64,000 nucleotides of DNA from an uncultured Pelagibacteraceae bacterium (GTDB lineage Bacteria; Pseudomonadota; Alphaproteobacteria; Pelagibacterales; Pelagibacteraceae), in assembly GCA_902590625.1 (NCBI GenBank), contig CACIXL010000001.1, positions 1-64,000 of the forward strand, written 5' to 3'. Both the position numbers and the translations under genes were made by a program. A model generated the notes under the pieces. That model was not told the origin of the DNA. It saw nothing but the letters and a program-made list of their open reading frames with translations, and ran no database searches. Below are positions 37,103 to 44,774 of the stretch, in pieces. Numbering within the stretch: position 1 is the first letter of the stretch; each line of letters opens with the position of its first letter.

Positions 37103-37941
37103 TGATGATTATTGATGGAAAAAAAGAAGCTGAAAATTTAAGACAAGAAATTAAAAAAGAAATTAACGAATTAAAGTCTAAAAATAATAAAGTTCCTGGA
37201 TTAACTGTCATATTAATTGGCGATTTTGCGCCAAGCCAGATTTACGTTAAGAATAAAGAAAAAAGCGCGAAAGAGGTTGGAATTAATTCTAATGTTATTA
37301 GATATCCAAAAGAAGTAACAGAAGAGGAAGTTTTAAAAAAAATTGAAGATCTTAATAATGATACAAATGTTTCTGGTATACTAGTTCAATTACCTTTGCC
37401 TCCTCAAATTAATAAGGAAAAAATTATTAATGCTGTAAGTCCTAAAAAAGATGTAGATGGATTTCATCCTATAAATGTTGGCAACCTTTCATCTGGCCAT
37501 AATGCTTTAGTTCCTTGTACGCCTTTAGGATGTTTATATTTGATAAAAAAAGTTGAAAAAAATTTAACAGGAAAACATGCGGTTATCATTGGCAGATCAA
37601 ATTTAAATGGTAAACCTATGGCTCAATTACTTTTAAAAGAAAATTGTACAGTTACTATTGTCCATTCAAAAACAAAAGATTTAAAACTAGAGTGTTTAAA
37701 GGCTGATATTTTAGTTGCTGCAGTTGGAGTAGCTAAATTAGTAAAGGAAGATTGGGTAAAAAAAAACTCAATAGTTATTGATGTTGGAATAAATAAAGTG
37801 GGGGATAAAATTGTAGGGGATGTTGATTTTGATGCTGTAAAAGAAAAATCCAAAGCTATAACTCCGGTTCCTGGCGGGGTAGGACCAATGACAATCGCTT
37901 GTTTATTAAAAAATACCTTAGATTGTTTTAAAGCTCGTTAG
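37102..37941 (+). CDS. folD: methylenetetrahydrofolate dehydrogenase / cyclohydrolase FolD
   Basis: The 279-residue bifunctional enzyme interconverts 5,10-methylene-THF and 10-formyl-THF, feeding purine synthesis (purH uses 10-formyl-THF). PSQIYVKNKEKSAKEVGI carries the catalytic Lys. VQLPLPPQI and PKKDVDGFHP line the folate site. IGRSNLNGKPMAQLL and PVPGGVGPMTIACLL are the two signature blocks. The start overlaps the yggT stop by one base; the end overlaps the convergent psiE-like gene by 14 bases. Confidence 0.97.
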   Translation: MMIIDGKKEAENLRQEIKKEINELKSKNNKVPGLTVILIGDFAPSQIYVKNKEKSAKEVGINSNVIRYPKEVTEEEVLKKIEDLNNDTNVSGILVQLPLPPQINKEKIINAVSPKKDVDGFHPINVGNLSSGHNALVPCTPLGCLYLIKKVEKNLTGKHAVIIGRSNLNGKPMAQLLLKENCTVTIVHSKTKDLKLECLKADILVAAVGVAKLVKEDWVKKNSIVIDVGINKVGDKIVGDVDFDAVKEKSKAITPVPGGVGPMTIACLLKNTLDCFKAR

Positions 37942-38314
37942 ACTTTGATTTATCAATTTTTAAGTACTTACTATTTCTAAATCTTATTATTACAGTAGCT
38001 AAGGCTACAATTAAAATTGCAACAGATATATAAATTAAGTTTGTCGGATCGCTCTCTTTGTCTTGTAATATAATAAACCGGGCTAAGGCAGTTATTGCAA
38101 TCACCAAAGGATAGGTAATTCTTACTGCTCTTGTTTCCCAATAAGATCTAACTAATCCGATAACTTCTATGTAGATGAACATCAATAGAAGGTCTGCTAG
38201 TGTAATATCTCTATTCTCGTACATTTCTCTCATCTCTAAGAAGAAAGCAATGATTGTTGAGATTAGGACAACTACAACAGCTGCTAGCTGAATATTTCGA
38301 ATCGAATTGTTCAT
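37928..38314 (-). CDS. PsiE-like phosphate-starvation-inducible family membrane protein
   Basis: The 128-residue protein has four hydrophobic helices and the PsiE-family segment LLLMFIYIEVIGLVRSYWETRAVRITYPLVIAITALARFIIL (seen from about residue 42). The E-x-x-x-x-x-x-Y...R pattern and the buried Arg of the last helix are typical. The function of PsiE is unknown; in E. coli it responds to phosphate and cAMP. It overlaps folD and lies 22 bases downstream of argG on the other strand's series, so it starts close to the argG stop. Confidence 0.82.
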   Translation of the reverse strand: MNNSIRNIQLAAVVVVLISTIIAFFLEMREMYENRDITLADLLLMFIYIEVIGLVRSYWETRAVRITYPLVIAITALARFIILQDKESDPTNLIYISVAILIVALATVIIRFRNSKYLKIDKSKSNEL

Positions 38315-38336
38315 TTAAAAATATTGTATCAAAAAT

Positions 38337-39521
38337 TTAACCTTTATTTAACTGTTTAGAATGAAATTTAATAAAATTTTCAACTTTTTTCTTATTAAAG
38401 GTTTTGTTTTCTTCAAAAGAAACTTTTTTCATTGAATAGGCTTTGTTTTTCGTTTTCCTTGAAAGAATTGTGACATTACCCTTGTACAAGCTCAAAACTA
38501 TTTCACCAGAGACTTGATTTCTTTTTTTATCAATTATTTTTTGAAGTTTAATTCTTTTTTTTGAAAACCAATATCCATTGTAAACTAATTCAGCATACTC
38601 AGGCATAACCCTTTCTTTTTCGTGGGCTGTTTTTTTATCTAAAGTAACTGACTCAATTGCTCTATGTGCTGTATATAACAAAGTTCCACCAGGTGTTTCG
38701 TAAACACCTCTTGATTTAATACCAATAAATCTATTTTCAACAAGATCAACTCTTCCAATGCCATTTTTCCCAGCAAGAATATTCAATTTATCTAAAAGTT
38801 TATCAGGCCTTAATTTTTTTCCATTTACAGCAACAGGATCACTACTTTTAAAAGTAATTTTTACTTTCGTTTTTTTGTTTGGAGCTTTTTCCGGTGAAAC
38901 GGTTCTTTGAAAAATAAATTCTGGTGCAGAATTTTTAGGATCTTCTAAAACTTTGCCTTCTGTAGAGGTATGAAAAATATTATCATCAACGGAGAAAGGG
39001 GGCGCTCCCTTTTTATCTTTAGGAATTGGAATATTATTTTTTTTTGCGTATTTAATTAAGTCTGCTCTAGATTGTAATTTCCATTCTCTCCAAGGCGCGA
39101 TAGTTTTAATTTTCTTTCCGCCAAAAAAAGCGTAACCAAGTTCAAATCTAACTTGATCATTACCTTTTCCCGTGGCTCCATGTGATACAGCATAAGCTTT
39201 AAATTTTTTTGCTATGGCTATTTGTCTTTTAGCAATTAAAGGTCTAGCAATTGAAGTACCAAGTAAATAAACACCTTCGTAAACAGCATGTGCTCTTATT
39301 ATTGGAAATACATAATCTTTTACAAATACATTTTTCAAATCTTCGATTATTATATTTTTAACCCCAAGACGTTTTGCGTTGGTTATAATTTTTTTCTTAT
39401 TAATTTCTTGGCCAATGTCTGACGTATAAGCAATTACTTCTGCATTATAATTTTCTTGTAACCATCTTAAAATAATTGAAGTATCTAATCCACCAGAGTA
39501 GGCTAATACAATTTTTTTCAT
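38337..39521 (-). CDS. argG: argininosuccinate synthase ArgG
   Basis: The 394-residue enzyme condenses citrulline and aspartate with ATP. It has the N-type ATP pyrophosphatase loop LAYSGGLDTSIILRWL (residues 5-20), GTSIARPLIAK, SHGATGKGNDQVRFEL, and SRGVYETPGGTLL. C-terminal residues are lysine-rich, as elsewhere in this genome. It lies directly after the IalB-family gene (no gap) on the minus strand. Confidence 0.98.
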   Translation of the reverse strand: MKKIVLAYSGGLDTSIILRWLQENYNAEVIAYTSDIGQEINKKKIITNAKRLGVKNIIIEDLKNVFVKDYVFPIIRAHAVYEGVYLLGTSIARPLIAKRQIAIAKKFKAYAVSHGATGKGNDQVRFELGYAFFGGKKIKTIAPWREWKLQSRADLIKYAKKNNIPIPKDKKGAPPFSVDDNIFHTSTEGKVLEDPKNSAPEFIFQRTVSPEKAPNKKTKVKITFKSSDPVAVNGKKLRPDKLLDKLNILAGKNGIGRVDLVENRFIGIKSRGVYETPGGTLLYTAHRAIESVTLDKKTAHEKERVMPEYAELVYNGYWFSKKRIKLQKIIDKKRNQVSGEIVLSLYKGNVTILSRKTKNKAYSMKKVSFEENKTFNKKKVENFIKFHSKQLNKG

Positions 39522-40022
39522 TTAGCCGCAGGTTTTTTTCGCAGTGTTATATGCCTTTGTAAATCCCATCATTGAATAATGATCAGTAGTTTCCGCACCT
39601 TTCGTTGTTCTAGCTTTAACAATAAGATTTGTTGCTTTTTTCATTAATTTAATAAAATTTTTTTCTTCACGATCATCTAATAACCAAGCGAAATTTTTTT
39701 GTGAAAAAAAAGAATATCTTTTTTTTCCTGAGCTAGCTGTAACGGTAGAACTTTTGTAATCGTGGCCACTTGTAACGCTAACCTCATCTTTAATGTTCTC
39801 ACCAGGTCTAAAAGTCACAAACAATTTAGATTGATCTCTTTGAATTGCCCCTGGAGCTCTTTTTGTGGGAACAGTTTGAGCAAAACATATTTTACCTTTT
39901 TCCGTCTCAGCAACAAAGCTTTCCCAATTTTTATATTTACCGGTTGATCTTGGGGTATTAGCAAAGGCGCTAAAAGAGAAGATTACGAGAATAATTAATA
40001 GCAATATTTTTTTGACCACCAT
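39522..40022 (-). CDS. invasion-associated locus B (IalB)-family periplasmic protein
   Basis: The 166-residue protein has a clear signal peptide (VVKKILLLIILVIFSFSAFA, cleavage near residue 21). The IalB-family beta domain follows: WESFVAETEKGKICFAQT with its Cys, LFVTFRPGENIKDEVSVTSG, LIVKARTTKGAETTDHYSMMGFTKAYNTAKKTCG with the closing Cys. The two cysteines could form a disulfide. The family is widespread in alphaproteobacteria, named from Bartonella invasion, but its general role is unknown. In a free-living marine genome an envelope function is more likely than invasion. Confidence 0.85.
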   Translation of the reverse strand: MVVKKILLLIILVIFSFSAFANTPRSTGKYKNWESFVAETEKGKICFAQTVPTKRAPGAIQRDQSKLFVTFRPGENIKDEVSVTSGHDYKSSTVTASSGKKRYSFFSQKNFAWLLDDREEKNFIKLMKKATNLIVKARTTKGAETTDHYSMMGFTKAYNTAKKTCG

Positions 40023-40063
40023 AATTCGTTTTTATACTAAATTATTTTGATTTCAACGCTCGA

Positions 40064-41101
40064 TTAAGGTGACGGATTTGGGTTGTTGTTGTGAATTTCA
40101 TTCACTCTTTCCATCATTTCATCCGTAAATTCTATGTTTATGCTTTCAACATTTTCTTTAAGTTGATCCATTGTGGTTGCTCCAATTATATTACTTGTTA
40201 CAAATGGTCTAGAATTAACGAAGGACTGAGCCAGTTGAACCATTGTTAGATTTAAATCTTTAGCAAGTTCAAAATATTTATCATAGGCTTTCATTGCCAA
40301 AGGATTTAAATGTCTTTCCCAACCTTTAAAAAGTGCCATTCTTGAATCTTTAGGCATTTTACCATTCCTATATTTTCCAGATAATCCTCCTGCTGCAAGC
40401 GGATAATAAACAAGTAAACCACATTTCTCCCTAATAGAAATTTCTGACATGCCTATTTCGTAAGTTCTGTTTACTAAGTTGTATGGATTTTGCACTGACA
40501 TCATCCTGGGCGCACCTTTATTTTTTGAAATTTCAAGATATCTAGATAAACCATATGGCGTTTCATTAGACATACCAATATGTCTTATCTTTCCACTCTT
40601 TATAAATTTATCTAAAGCTTCAAGAATACTCTCAAAACTATTCCAATTTCCCTCTTTATTATTATATAGAAAATCTCTACTACCAAAATAATTAGTAGAT
40701 CTTTCAGGCCAATGTAGCTGATACAAATCAATATAATCTGTTTTTAATCGTTTTAAACTTCCGTCAATAGCTTCCTTAATTTTCTTTTCATCAAAATTAT
40801 TTCCTCCACCTCTTATCCAACTACATCCTGGTCCAGCAACTTTAGAAGCTAAAATAATTTTTTCTCTATTTTTTCTTTTTTCGAACCAATTACCAATCAT
40901 TACCTCTGTTTTACCAAAGGACTCTGAAGTTGGAGGAACAGAGTAAAGCTCTGCCGTGTCAAAAAAATTTATTCCTTGGGATACTGCGTAGTCCATTTGT
41001 TCAAAAGCATCTTTTTCAGTATTCTGAGTTCCCCATGTCATTGTGCCAAGACAAATTAAACTCACATCAATATCTGTGGTTCCAAGTTTTCTAAATTTCA
41101 T
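40064..41101 (-). CDS. aldo/keto reductase, Tas-like
   Basis: The 345-residue TIM-barrel oxidoreductase has the AKR tetrad segments. NFFDTAELYSVPP supplies Asp and Tyr, IILASKVAGPG the Lys, and DLYQLHWPERS the His. The Tas-like features are KLGTTDIDVSLICLGTMTWGTQNTEKDAFEQMDYA (N-terminal) and GGLSGKY followed by the long insert. The C-terminal NADPH site has NIIGATTMDQLKEN. E. coli Tas is the closest remembered relative; the natural substrate is unknown. Confidence 0.92.
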   Translation of the reverse strand: MKFRKLGTTDIDVSLICLGTMTWGTQNTEKDAFEQMDYAVSQGINFFDTAELYSVPPTSESFGKTEVMIGNWFEKRKNREKIILASKVAGPGCSWIRGGGNNFDEKKIKEAIDGSLKRLKTDYIDLYQLHWPERSTNYFGSRDFLYNNKEGNWNSFESILEALDKFIKSGKIRHIGMSNETPYGLSRYLEISKNKGAPRMMSVQNPYNLVNRTYEIGMSEISIREKCGLLVYYPLAAGGLSGKYRNGKMPKDSRMALFKGWERHLNPLAMKAYDKYFELAKDLNLTMVQLAQSFVNSRPFVTSNIIGATTMDQLKENVESINIEFTDEMMERVNEIHNNNPNPSP

Positions 41102-41179
41102 AAAAATTAATATTTATGGCTCTTTTTTAGGTCAATTTTTGACTATTGAAAAGTTTTTAAAAAAACATATATATAAAGT

Positions 41180-41932
41180 ATGGAATTTAACAAACAAACA
41201 TCAACAGTAAGATCATCAGCTTCTGAGGCAATTATAGATCAGGGTTTACGTTCTTACATGCTTAAAGTTTATAACTATATGGCTTCAGGTGTTTTATTGA
41301 CAGGTTTAATAGCTCTTGCATTTTTTAAAATGGCTGTTGTGACTTCAAACGAGGGGCAGATTATTGGTTTAACAAACTTTGGAAACACAATTTACGCTTC
41401 AGGACTTAAATGGGTAATCATGTTAGCTCCTTTAGCAGTAGTCTTTTATATGAGTTTTGGGATTGCAAAAATGACAGCAGCGAAAGCCCAAACTACTTTT
41501 TGGATATTCGCAGCTTTAATGGGTGCATCGCTTTCATCAATATTTTTAATTTACACTGGAGCAAGTATAACTAGAGTTTTTTTCATTACTGCTGGAACAT
41601 TTGGCGCAATGAGTATTTACGGCTACACAACTAAGAGAGACTTAACAAAGTTAGGTTCATTTTTAATGATGGGTCTATTTGGTATCATAATTGCTTCAAT
41701 AGTTAATATTTTTATGAAATCTACAATGATGTACTTTGTAATTTCTATAATCGGAGTATTAGTTTTCGTAGGTTTAACAGCTTATGATACTCAAAAAATA
41801 AAGAACATGTATTTAGTAAGTGATAGCGGAGAGATGATGGGTAAAAAAGCTGTCATGGGTGCTCTAACTTTATACTTAGATTTTATAAATCTATTTATAA
41901 TGCTTTTAAGACTTTTCGGCCAAAGAAGATAA
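41180..41932 (+). CDS. Bax inhibitor-1 / YccA-YbhL-family membrane protein
   Basis: The 250-residue protein has seven hydrophobic helices and the family signature near the end: VFVGLTAYDTQKIKNMY and ALTLYLDFINLFIMLLRLFG, whose Asp residues form the pH-sensing pair in BsYetJ. The N-terminus (RSSASEAIIDQGLRSYMLKVYNYMASGVLLTGLIAL) matches alphaproteobacterial homologues. These proteins act as Ca2+ leak channels or as modulators of FtsH. Divergent from the aldo/keto reductase gene, 78 bases apart. Confidence 0.93.
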   Translation: MEFNKQTSTVRSSASEAIIDQGLRSYMLKVYNYMASGVLLTGLIALAFFKMAVVTSNEGQIIGLTNFGNTIYASGLKWVIMLAPLAVVFYMSFGIAKMTAAKAQTTFWIFAALMGASLSSIFLIYTGASITRVFFITAGTFGAMSIYGYTTKRDLTKLGSFLMMGLFGIIIASIVNIFMKSTMMYFVISIIGVLVFVGLTAYDTQKIKNMYLVSDSGEMMGKKAVMGALTLYLDFINLFIMLLRLFGQRR

Positions 41933-42280
41933 TTACTTCACTAATTTTAATTTATTCCAACTAGTTTTATTTATAAGCTGATTTAAATTTTCTGATTTTT
42001 TTAGAATTGCTCCATTTTTATCCTTAATGAGATATTTTTCATTAAAATATTTTGGTTTAAGATTTTTTAAAATTCTTAAGACAGGTTTTTCGGAAGCCCT
42101 TTGATAAACATTGAATGAGACTTCTTTTAAACCAGAAGTAAACGAATAATCTTTCCAGGAACCATTTGAAACCATTTTCGCATATAAATTTAGAATACTT
42201 TGCAATTCTTTTTTTATAAAAAATTTTTCTCTTTCATTTTTTTTAGCTTCATTATTAATTATAAGTCTTATTTTGTTCAT
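41933..42280 (-). CDS. DUF2794-family protein
   Basis: The 115-residue protein matches the alphaproteobacterial DUF2794 pattern: FIKKELQSILNLYAKMVSNGSWKDYSFTSG, SFNVYQRASEKPVLRILK, and FLKDKNGAIL-type LIKDKNGAILKKS. It is cytoplasmic with no membrane segment; the function is unknown. It follows yciB with a 4-base overlap and ends one base from the convergent BAX-inhibitor gene. Confidence 0.85.
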   Translation of the reverse strand: MNKIRLIINNEAKKNEREKFFIKKELQSILNLYAKMVSNGSWKDYSFTSGLKEVSFNVYQRASEKPVLRILKNLKPKYFNEKYLIKDKNGAILKKSENLNQLINKTSWNKLKLVK

Positions 42281-42822
42281 AACTTATACCTGTTTATTAG
42301 AGGTAACTGCATCGCTGTAAAAATTATTGTAATTGGTAACATACCCCAAACTTTAAAGTTTACCCAAGTCGACTCTGGTTGGGTACGCCAGACAACCTCA
42401 TTTAATAAAGCTAAAAAGACAAAAAAATAAGCCCACCTTGAATTAAGTTTTCCCCATCCTTCATCATTTAATTGAAACGCTGTATGTAAAAACAATTTTA
42501 AAAAATTTTTATTAAAAAAGGATTTACTTACAAGAAGAATAGCTGCAAATATCAAATTTACTATTGTTGGTTTCATATAAATAAAAATTGGATTATTAAA
42601 ATATAACGTCAAACCACCAAATAATGAGATCACTACAGCACCAATTAATGGCACATAGGGAATTTTTTTTTCAATAAAGTACATGATAGCGACTGCTATT
42701 AATGTTGAAATTATCAATGGTGGAATTGCTGCACTTAAGTTATTGCCACTTTTATAGTAAATAGAAAAAAAAATTAATAAAGGGCCAAAGTCTGTAATAA
42801 ATTTTAAAAAAGACTTATTCAC
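42277..42822 (-). CDS. yciB: inner-membrane septation protein YciB
   Basis: The 181-residue membrane protein has five to six hydrophobic helices and matches the YciB/IspZ family: FITDFGPLLIFFSIYYKSG at the start, PTIVNLIFAAILL, and the C-terminal NEVVWRTQPESTWVNFKVWGMLPI block, which is highly diagnostic. YciB is linked to cell-envelope synthesis and division. The start is divergent from hspQ (76 bases). Confidence 0.93.
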   Translation of the reverse strand: MNKSFLKFITDFGPLLIFFSIYYKSGNNLSAAIPPLIISTLIAVAIMYFIEKKIPYVPLIGAVVISLFGGLTLYFNNPIFIYMKPTIVNLIFAAILLVSKSFFNKNFLKLFLHTAFQLNDEGWGKLNSRWAYFFVFLALLNEVVWRTQPESTWVNFKVWGMLPITIIFTAMQLPLINRYKL

Positions 42823-42898
42823 AAATAATTATTAGCATATAATAAAATTTTATTAAATTAGATATTGATTTCTGAATAAAAATTATTAACTATCTGGT

Positions 42899-43222
42899 AT
42901 GGGCGTAAGTAATACAGCTAAATTTTCTATCGGTGAAGTCGTAAAACACAGGCACTTTGATTTTAGGGGTGTGATTTATGATGTTGATTTTGAATTTAAT
43001 AATTCAGAGGAATGGTACCAGTCTATTCCAAAAGAAGTTAGACCTAGAAAAGATCAACCATTTTATCATTTACTTGCCGAGAGCAATGACGTCACTTATG
43101 AAGCGTATGTCTCTGAACAAAACCTTCTTTTAGACCAATCAAAAGAACCAGTTAAGCACCCACTTATAGAAGAAATTTTTTCAGGAAAAAAAGGCTCAAG
43201 TTACCACAAAATATCCAACTAA
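42899..43222 (+). CDS. hspQ: heat-shock protein HspQ
   Basis: The 107-residue protein matches HspQ: FSIGEVVKHRHFDFRGVIYDVDFEF at the N-terminus, EEWYQSIPKEVRPRKDQPFYHLLAE in the middle, and YEAYVSEQNLLLD. The N-terminal nine residues precede the domain. HspQ binds hemimethylated DNA and acts as a specificity factor for Lon in enterobacteria. A 177-base gap follows, holding a candidate structured RNA before ccmC. Confidence 0.93.
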   Translation: MGVSNTAKFSIGEVVKHRHFDFRGVIYDVDFEFNNSEEWYQSIPKEVRPRKDQPFYHLLAESNDVTYEAYVSEQNLLLDQSKEPVKHPLIEEIFSGKKGSSYHKISN

Positions 43223-43296
43223 TATTTACTGCCTAAAATTCAACAATTTTTATTCAAACCTCAGACACAGAGAATCTATATGATTTTTATGTTTTA

Positions 43297-43351
43297 GCCC
43301 AATTGAGGATAAACTTCTTTAGTTATACTCCCTCCTAATTCTCAGTTGGGC
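43297..43351 (+). ncRNA. candidate structured RNA in the hspQ-ccmC gap
   Basis: GCCCAATTGAG (43297-43307) pairs with CTCAGTTGGGC (43341-43351) in an 11-bp helix with one G-T wobble. An inner helix 43309-43315 with 43321-43326 (A11 bulged) closes a TCTTT loop. This leaves a 3' bulge ACTCCCTCCTAATT (43327-43340). The region is clearly more GC-rich than its surroundings. On the plus strand the bulge contains CUCCCUCCU, able to pair with Shine-Dalgarno sequences. No T-run follows, so it is not a simple terminator. It may be a ccmC leader element or an sRNA; on the minus strand the same bulge reads AGGAGGGAG. I do not recognise the family. Confidence 0.5.
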
Positions 43352-43399
43352 CCATAAAACAACTTCACATAAAAAAAATATTATAGTAGTTAAAGTCTT

Positions 43400-44107
43400 A
43401 TGTTTAAAATATTAAACTTAAGCAATATATTTTATTGGATTGAGAAATTAATTGGATTTATAAATTCAATCTTTTTTATTTTACTCTTGGTTGCACTTTC
43501 TTTTGCATTAATTTTTTCACCACCAGATTACTTGCAAGGAGATAGTGTAAGAATAATGTATGTACATGTTCCTTCAGCATGGATTGGTTTAGCTTCTTTT
43601 TCTTCAATTGCCATATTGTCCATTGCACATTTTATTTTTAAAATAAAAAATATTAAATTAATAACTAAAAGTATTGCTCCAATAGGTCTTATGTTTACAT
43701 GCTTGGCATTAGTTACAGGCTCTATTTGGGGGCAACCTACATGGGGAACATGGTGGGCATGGGATGCTCGAATAACATCTATGTTGATCCTTGCTCTTTT
43801 TTATGTTGGATTTATCTCAACTCATAAATTTATTTCAGATGAAAACAAAGCAAACAAAATTTCTAGTATTATTGCGATAATAGGTTTAATCAATATTCCT
43901 ATAATTAAGTACTCCGTTGATTGGTGGAACACACTTCATCAACCTGCAAGTATTAAGTTAACTGGAGAAAGCTCAATCCATTCTTCTATGTTAATGCCAT
44001 TATTGTTAATGTTTTTTGTCTTAATATTGTATTGTGCGCTAATTTTTCTAATGAAATACAAGACAGAAATCATTAGAATAAAGAAAAAAAACTTAAAAAG
44101 ATTATGA
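43400..44107 (+). CDS. ccmC: heme exporter / heme-handling protein CcmC
   Basis: The 235-residue membrane protein has six hydrophobic helices and the tryptophan-rich heme-handling motif WGTWWAWDARITSMLILALFY near residues 113-133. The flanking His residues (MYVHVPSAWIG, WWNTLHQPASI) are those that bind heme. CcmC loads heme onto CcmE in the periplasm for cytochrome c maturation (System I). It is the first gene of ccmC-D-E-F-G-H; overlap with ccmD is 4 bases. Confidence 0.96.
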   Translation: MFKILNLSNIFYWIEKLIGFINSIFFILLLVALSFALIFSPPDYLQGDSVRIMYVHVPSAWIGLASFSSIAILSIAHFIFKIKNIKLITKSIAPIGLMFTCLALVTGSIWGQPTWGTWWAWDARITSMLILALFYVGFISTHKFISDENKANKISSIIAIIGLINIPIIKYSVDWWNTLHQPASIKLTGESSIHSSMLMPLLLMFFVLILYCALIFLMKYKTEIIRIKKKNLKRL

Positions 44108-44337
44108 TACAAAATTTTTTATCAATGAACGGTTACGGTCTATTTGTTTGGGGGTCTTTCGCAATTACTTTTATTGCGTGTGGATTGCTTTATTACAAAA
44201 CGTTCAAAACACTTAAAAAATACGAAAGAGATTTTGCGAAAGAGATTAACGAGCTTTCAACTGAGAGAAAGAAAATAGTTATCGAGAATTCAAAAGTAGC
44301 TTCACAAGTTTTATCCTCATCTAGCAAAACTATTTAA
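44104..44337 (+). CDS. ccmD: heme exporter protein CcmD
   Basis: The 77-residue protein has one transmembrane helix (YGLFVWGSFAITFIACGLLYY, about 10-30) with the conserved Y-G-x-(F/Y)-VW-x-S/A-(F/Y) start of CcmD, followed by a cytoplasmic, lysine-rich helix. CcmD helps release holo-CcmE from CcmABC. It sits between ccmC and ccmE, as usual. Confidence 0.92.
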   Translation: MIQNFLSMNGYGLFVWGSFAITFIACGLLYYKTFKTLKKYERDFAKEINELSTERKKIVIENSKVASQVLSSSSKTI

Positions 44338-44345
44338 AGCATTTA

Positions 44346-44774
44346 ATGCTCCCAAAAAAAGTAAAAAAAAGGGCATCACTCTTAGTCATAACGTTACTGG
44401 CAACAGTTATAGGAATATTCTTTATTCTTCAGTCATTAAATAAAAATATTTTATATTTTAAATCTCCTACAGATATAAAAAATAATCAAAATATAAATTT
44501 TGAAAAAAAAATTAGAGTAGGTGGAATGGTTAAAAAAAATTCATTAATAATTAAAGAGGAAGAAATAAAGTTTATAATCACTGATTTTAATAATGAGCTT
44601 AATATTAGCTTTAGGGGCACAGTTCCTAACTTATTTTCAGAGGAAAAAGGTGTTGTTGCTGAAGGAAAATTACAAGATAAAACTTTTTTTATAGCTGATA
44701 GAATTTTAGCAAAACATGATGAAAATTATATGCCTCCAGAATTAAAAGATATGATGAAAACAAATGTTAAGTAA
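44346..44774 (+). CDS. ccmE: cytochrome c-type biogenesis heme chaperone CcmE
   Basis: The 142-residue protein has an N-terminal membrane anchor (about 8-29) and a periplasmic OB fold (IRVGGMVKKNSLI, FIITDFNNELNISFRGTVPNLFSEEKGVVAEG). The heme-binding His lies in ILAKHDENYMPPE, the H-x-x-x-Y form. CcmE carries heme covalently from CcmC to CcmF. Its end overlaps the ccmF start by 11 bases. Confidence 0.96.
   Translation: MLPKKVKKRASLLVITLLATVIGIFFILQSLNKNILYFKSPTDIKNNQNINFEKKIRVGGMVKKNSLIIKEEEIKFIITDFNNELNISFRGTVPNLFSEEKGVVAEGKLQDKTFFIADRILAKHDENYMPPELKDMMKTNVK

Noticed and set aside
43280-43296. Tiny leader ORF MIFMF before the ccmC hairpin
   Set aside because: No ribosome-binding site and no regulatory codon pattern; five codons ending in TAG are easily random.
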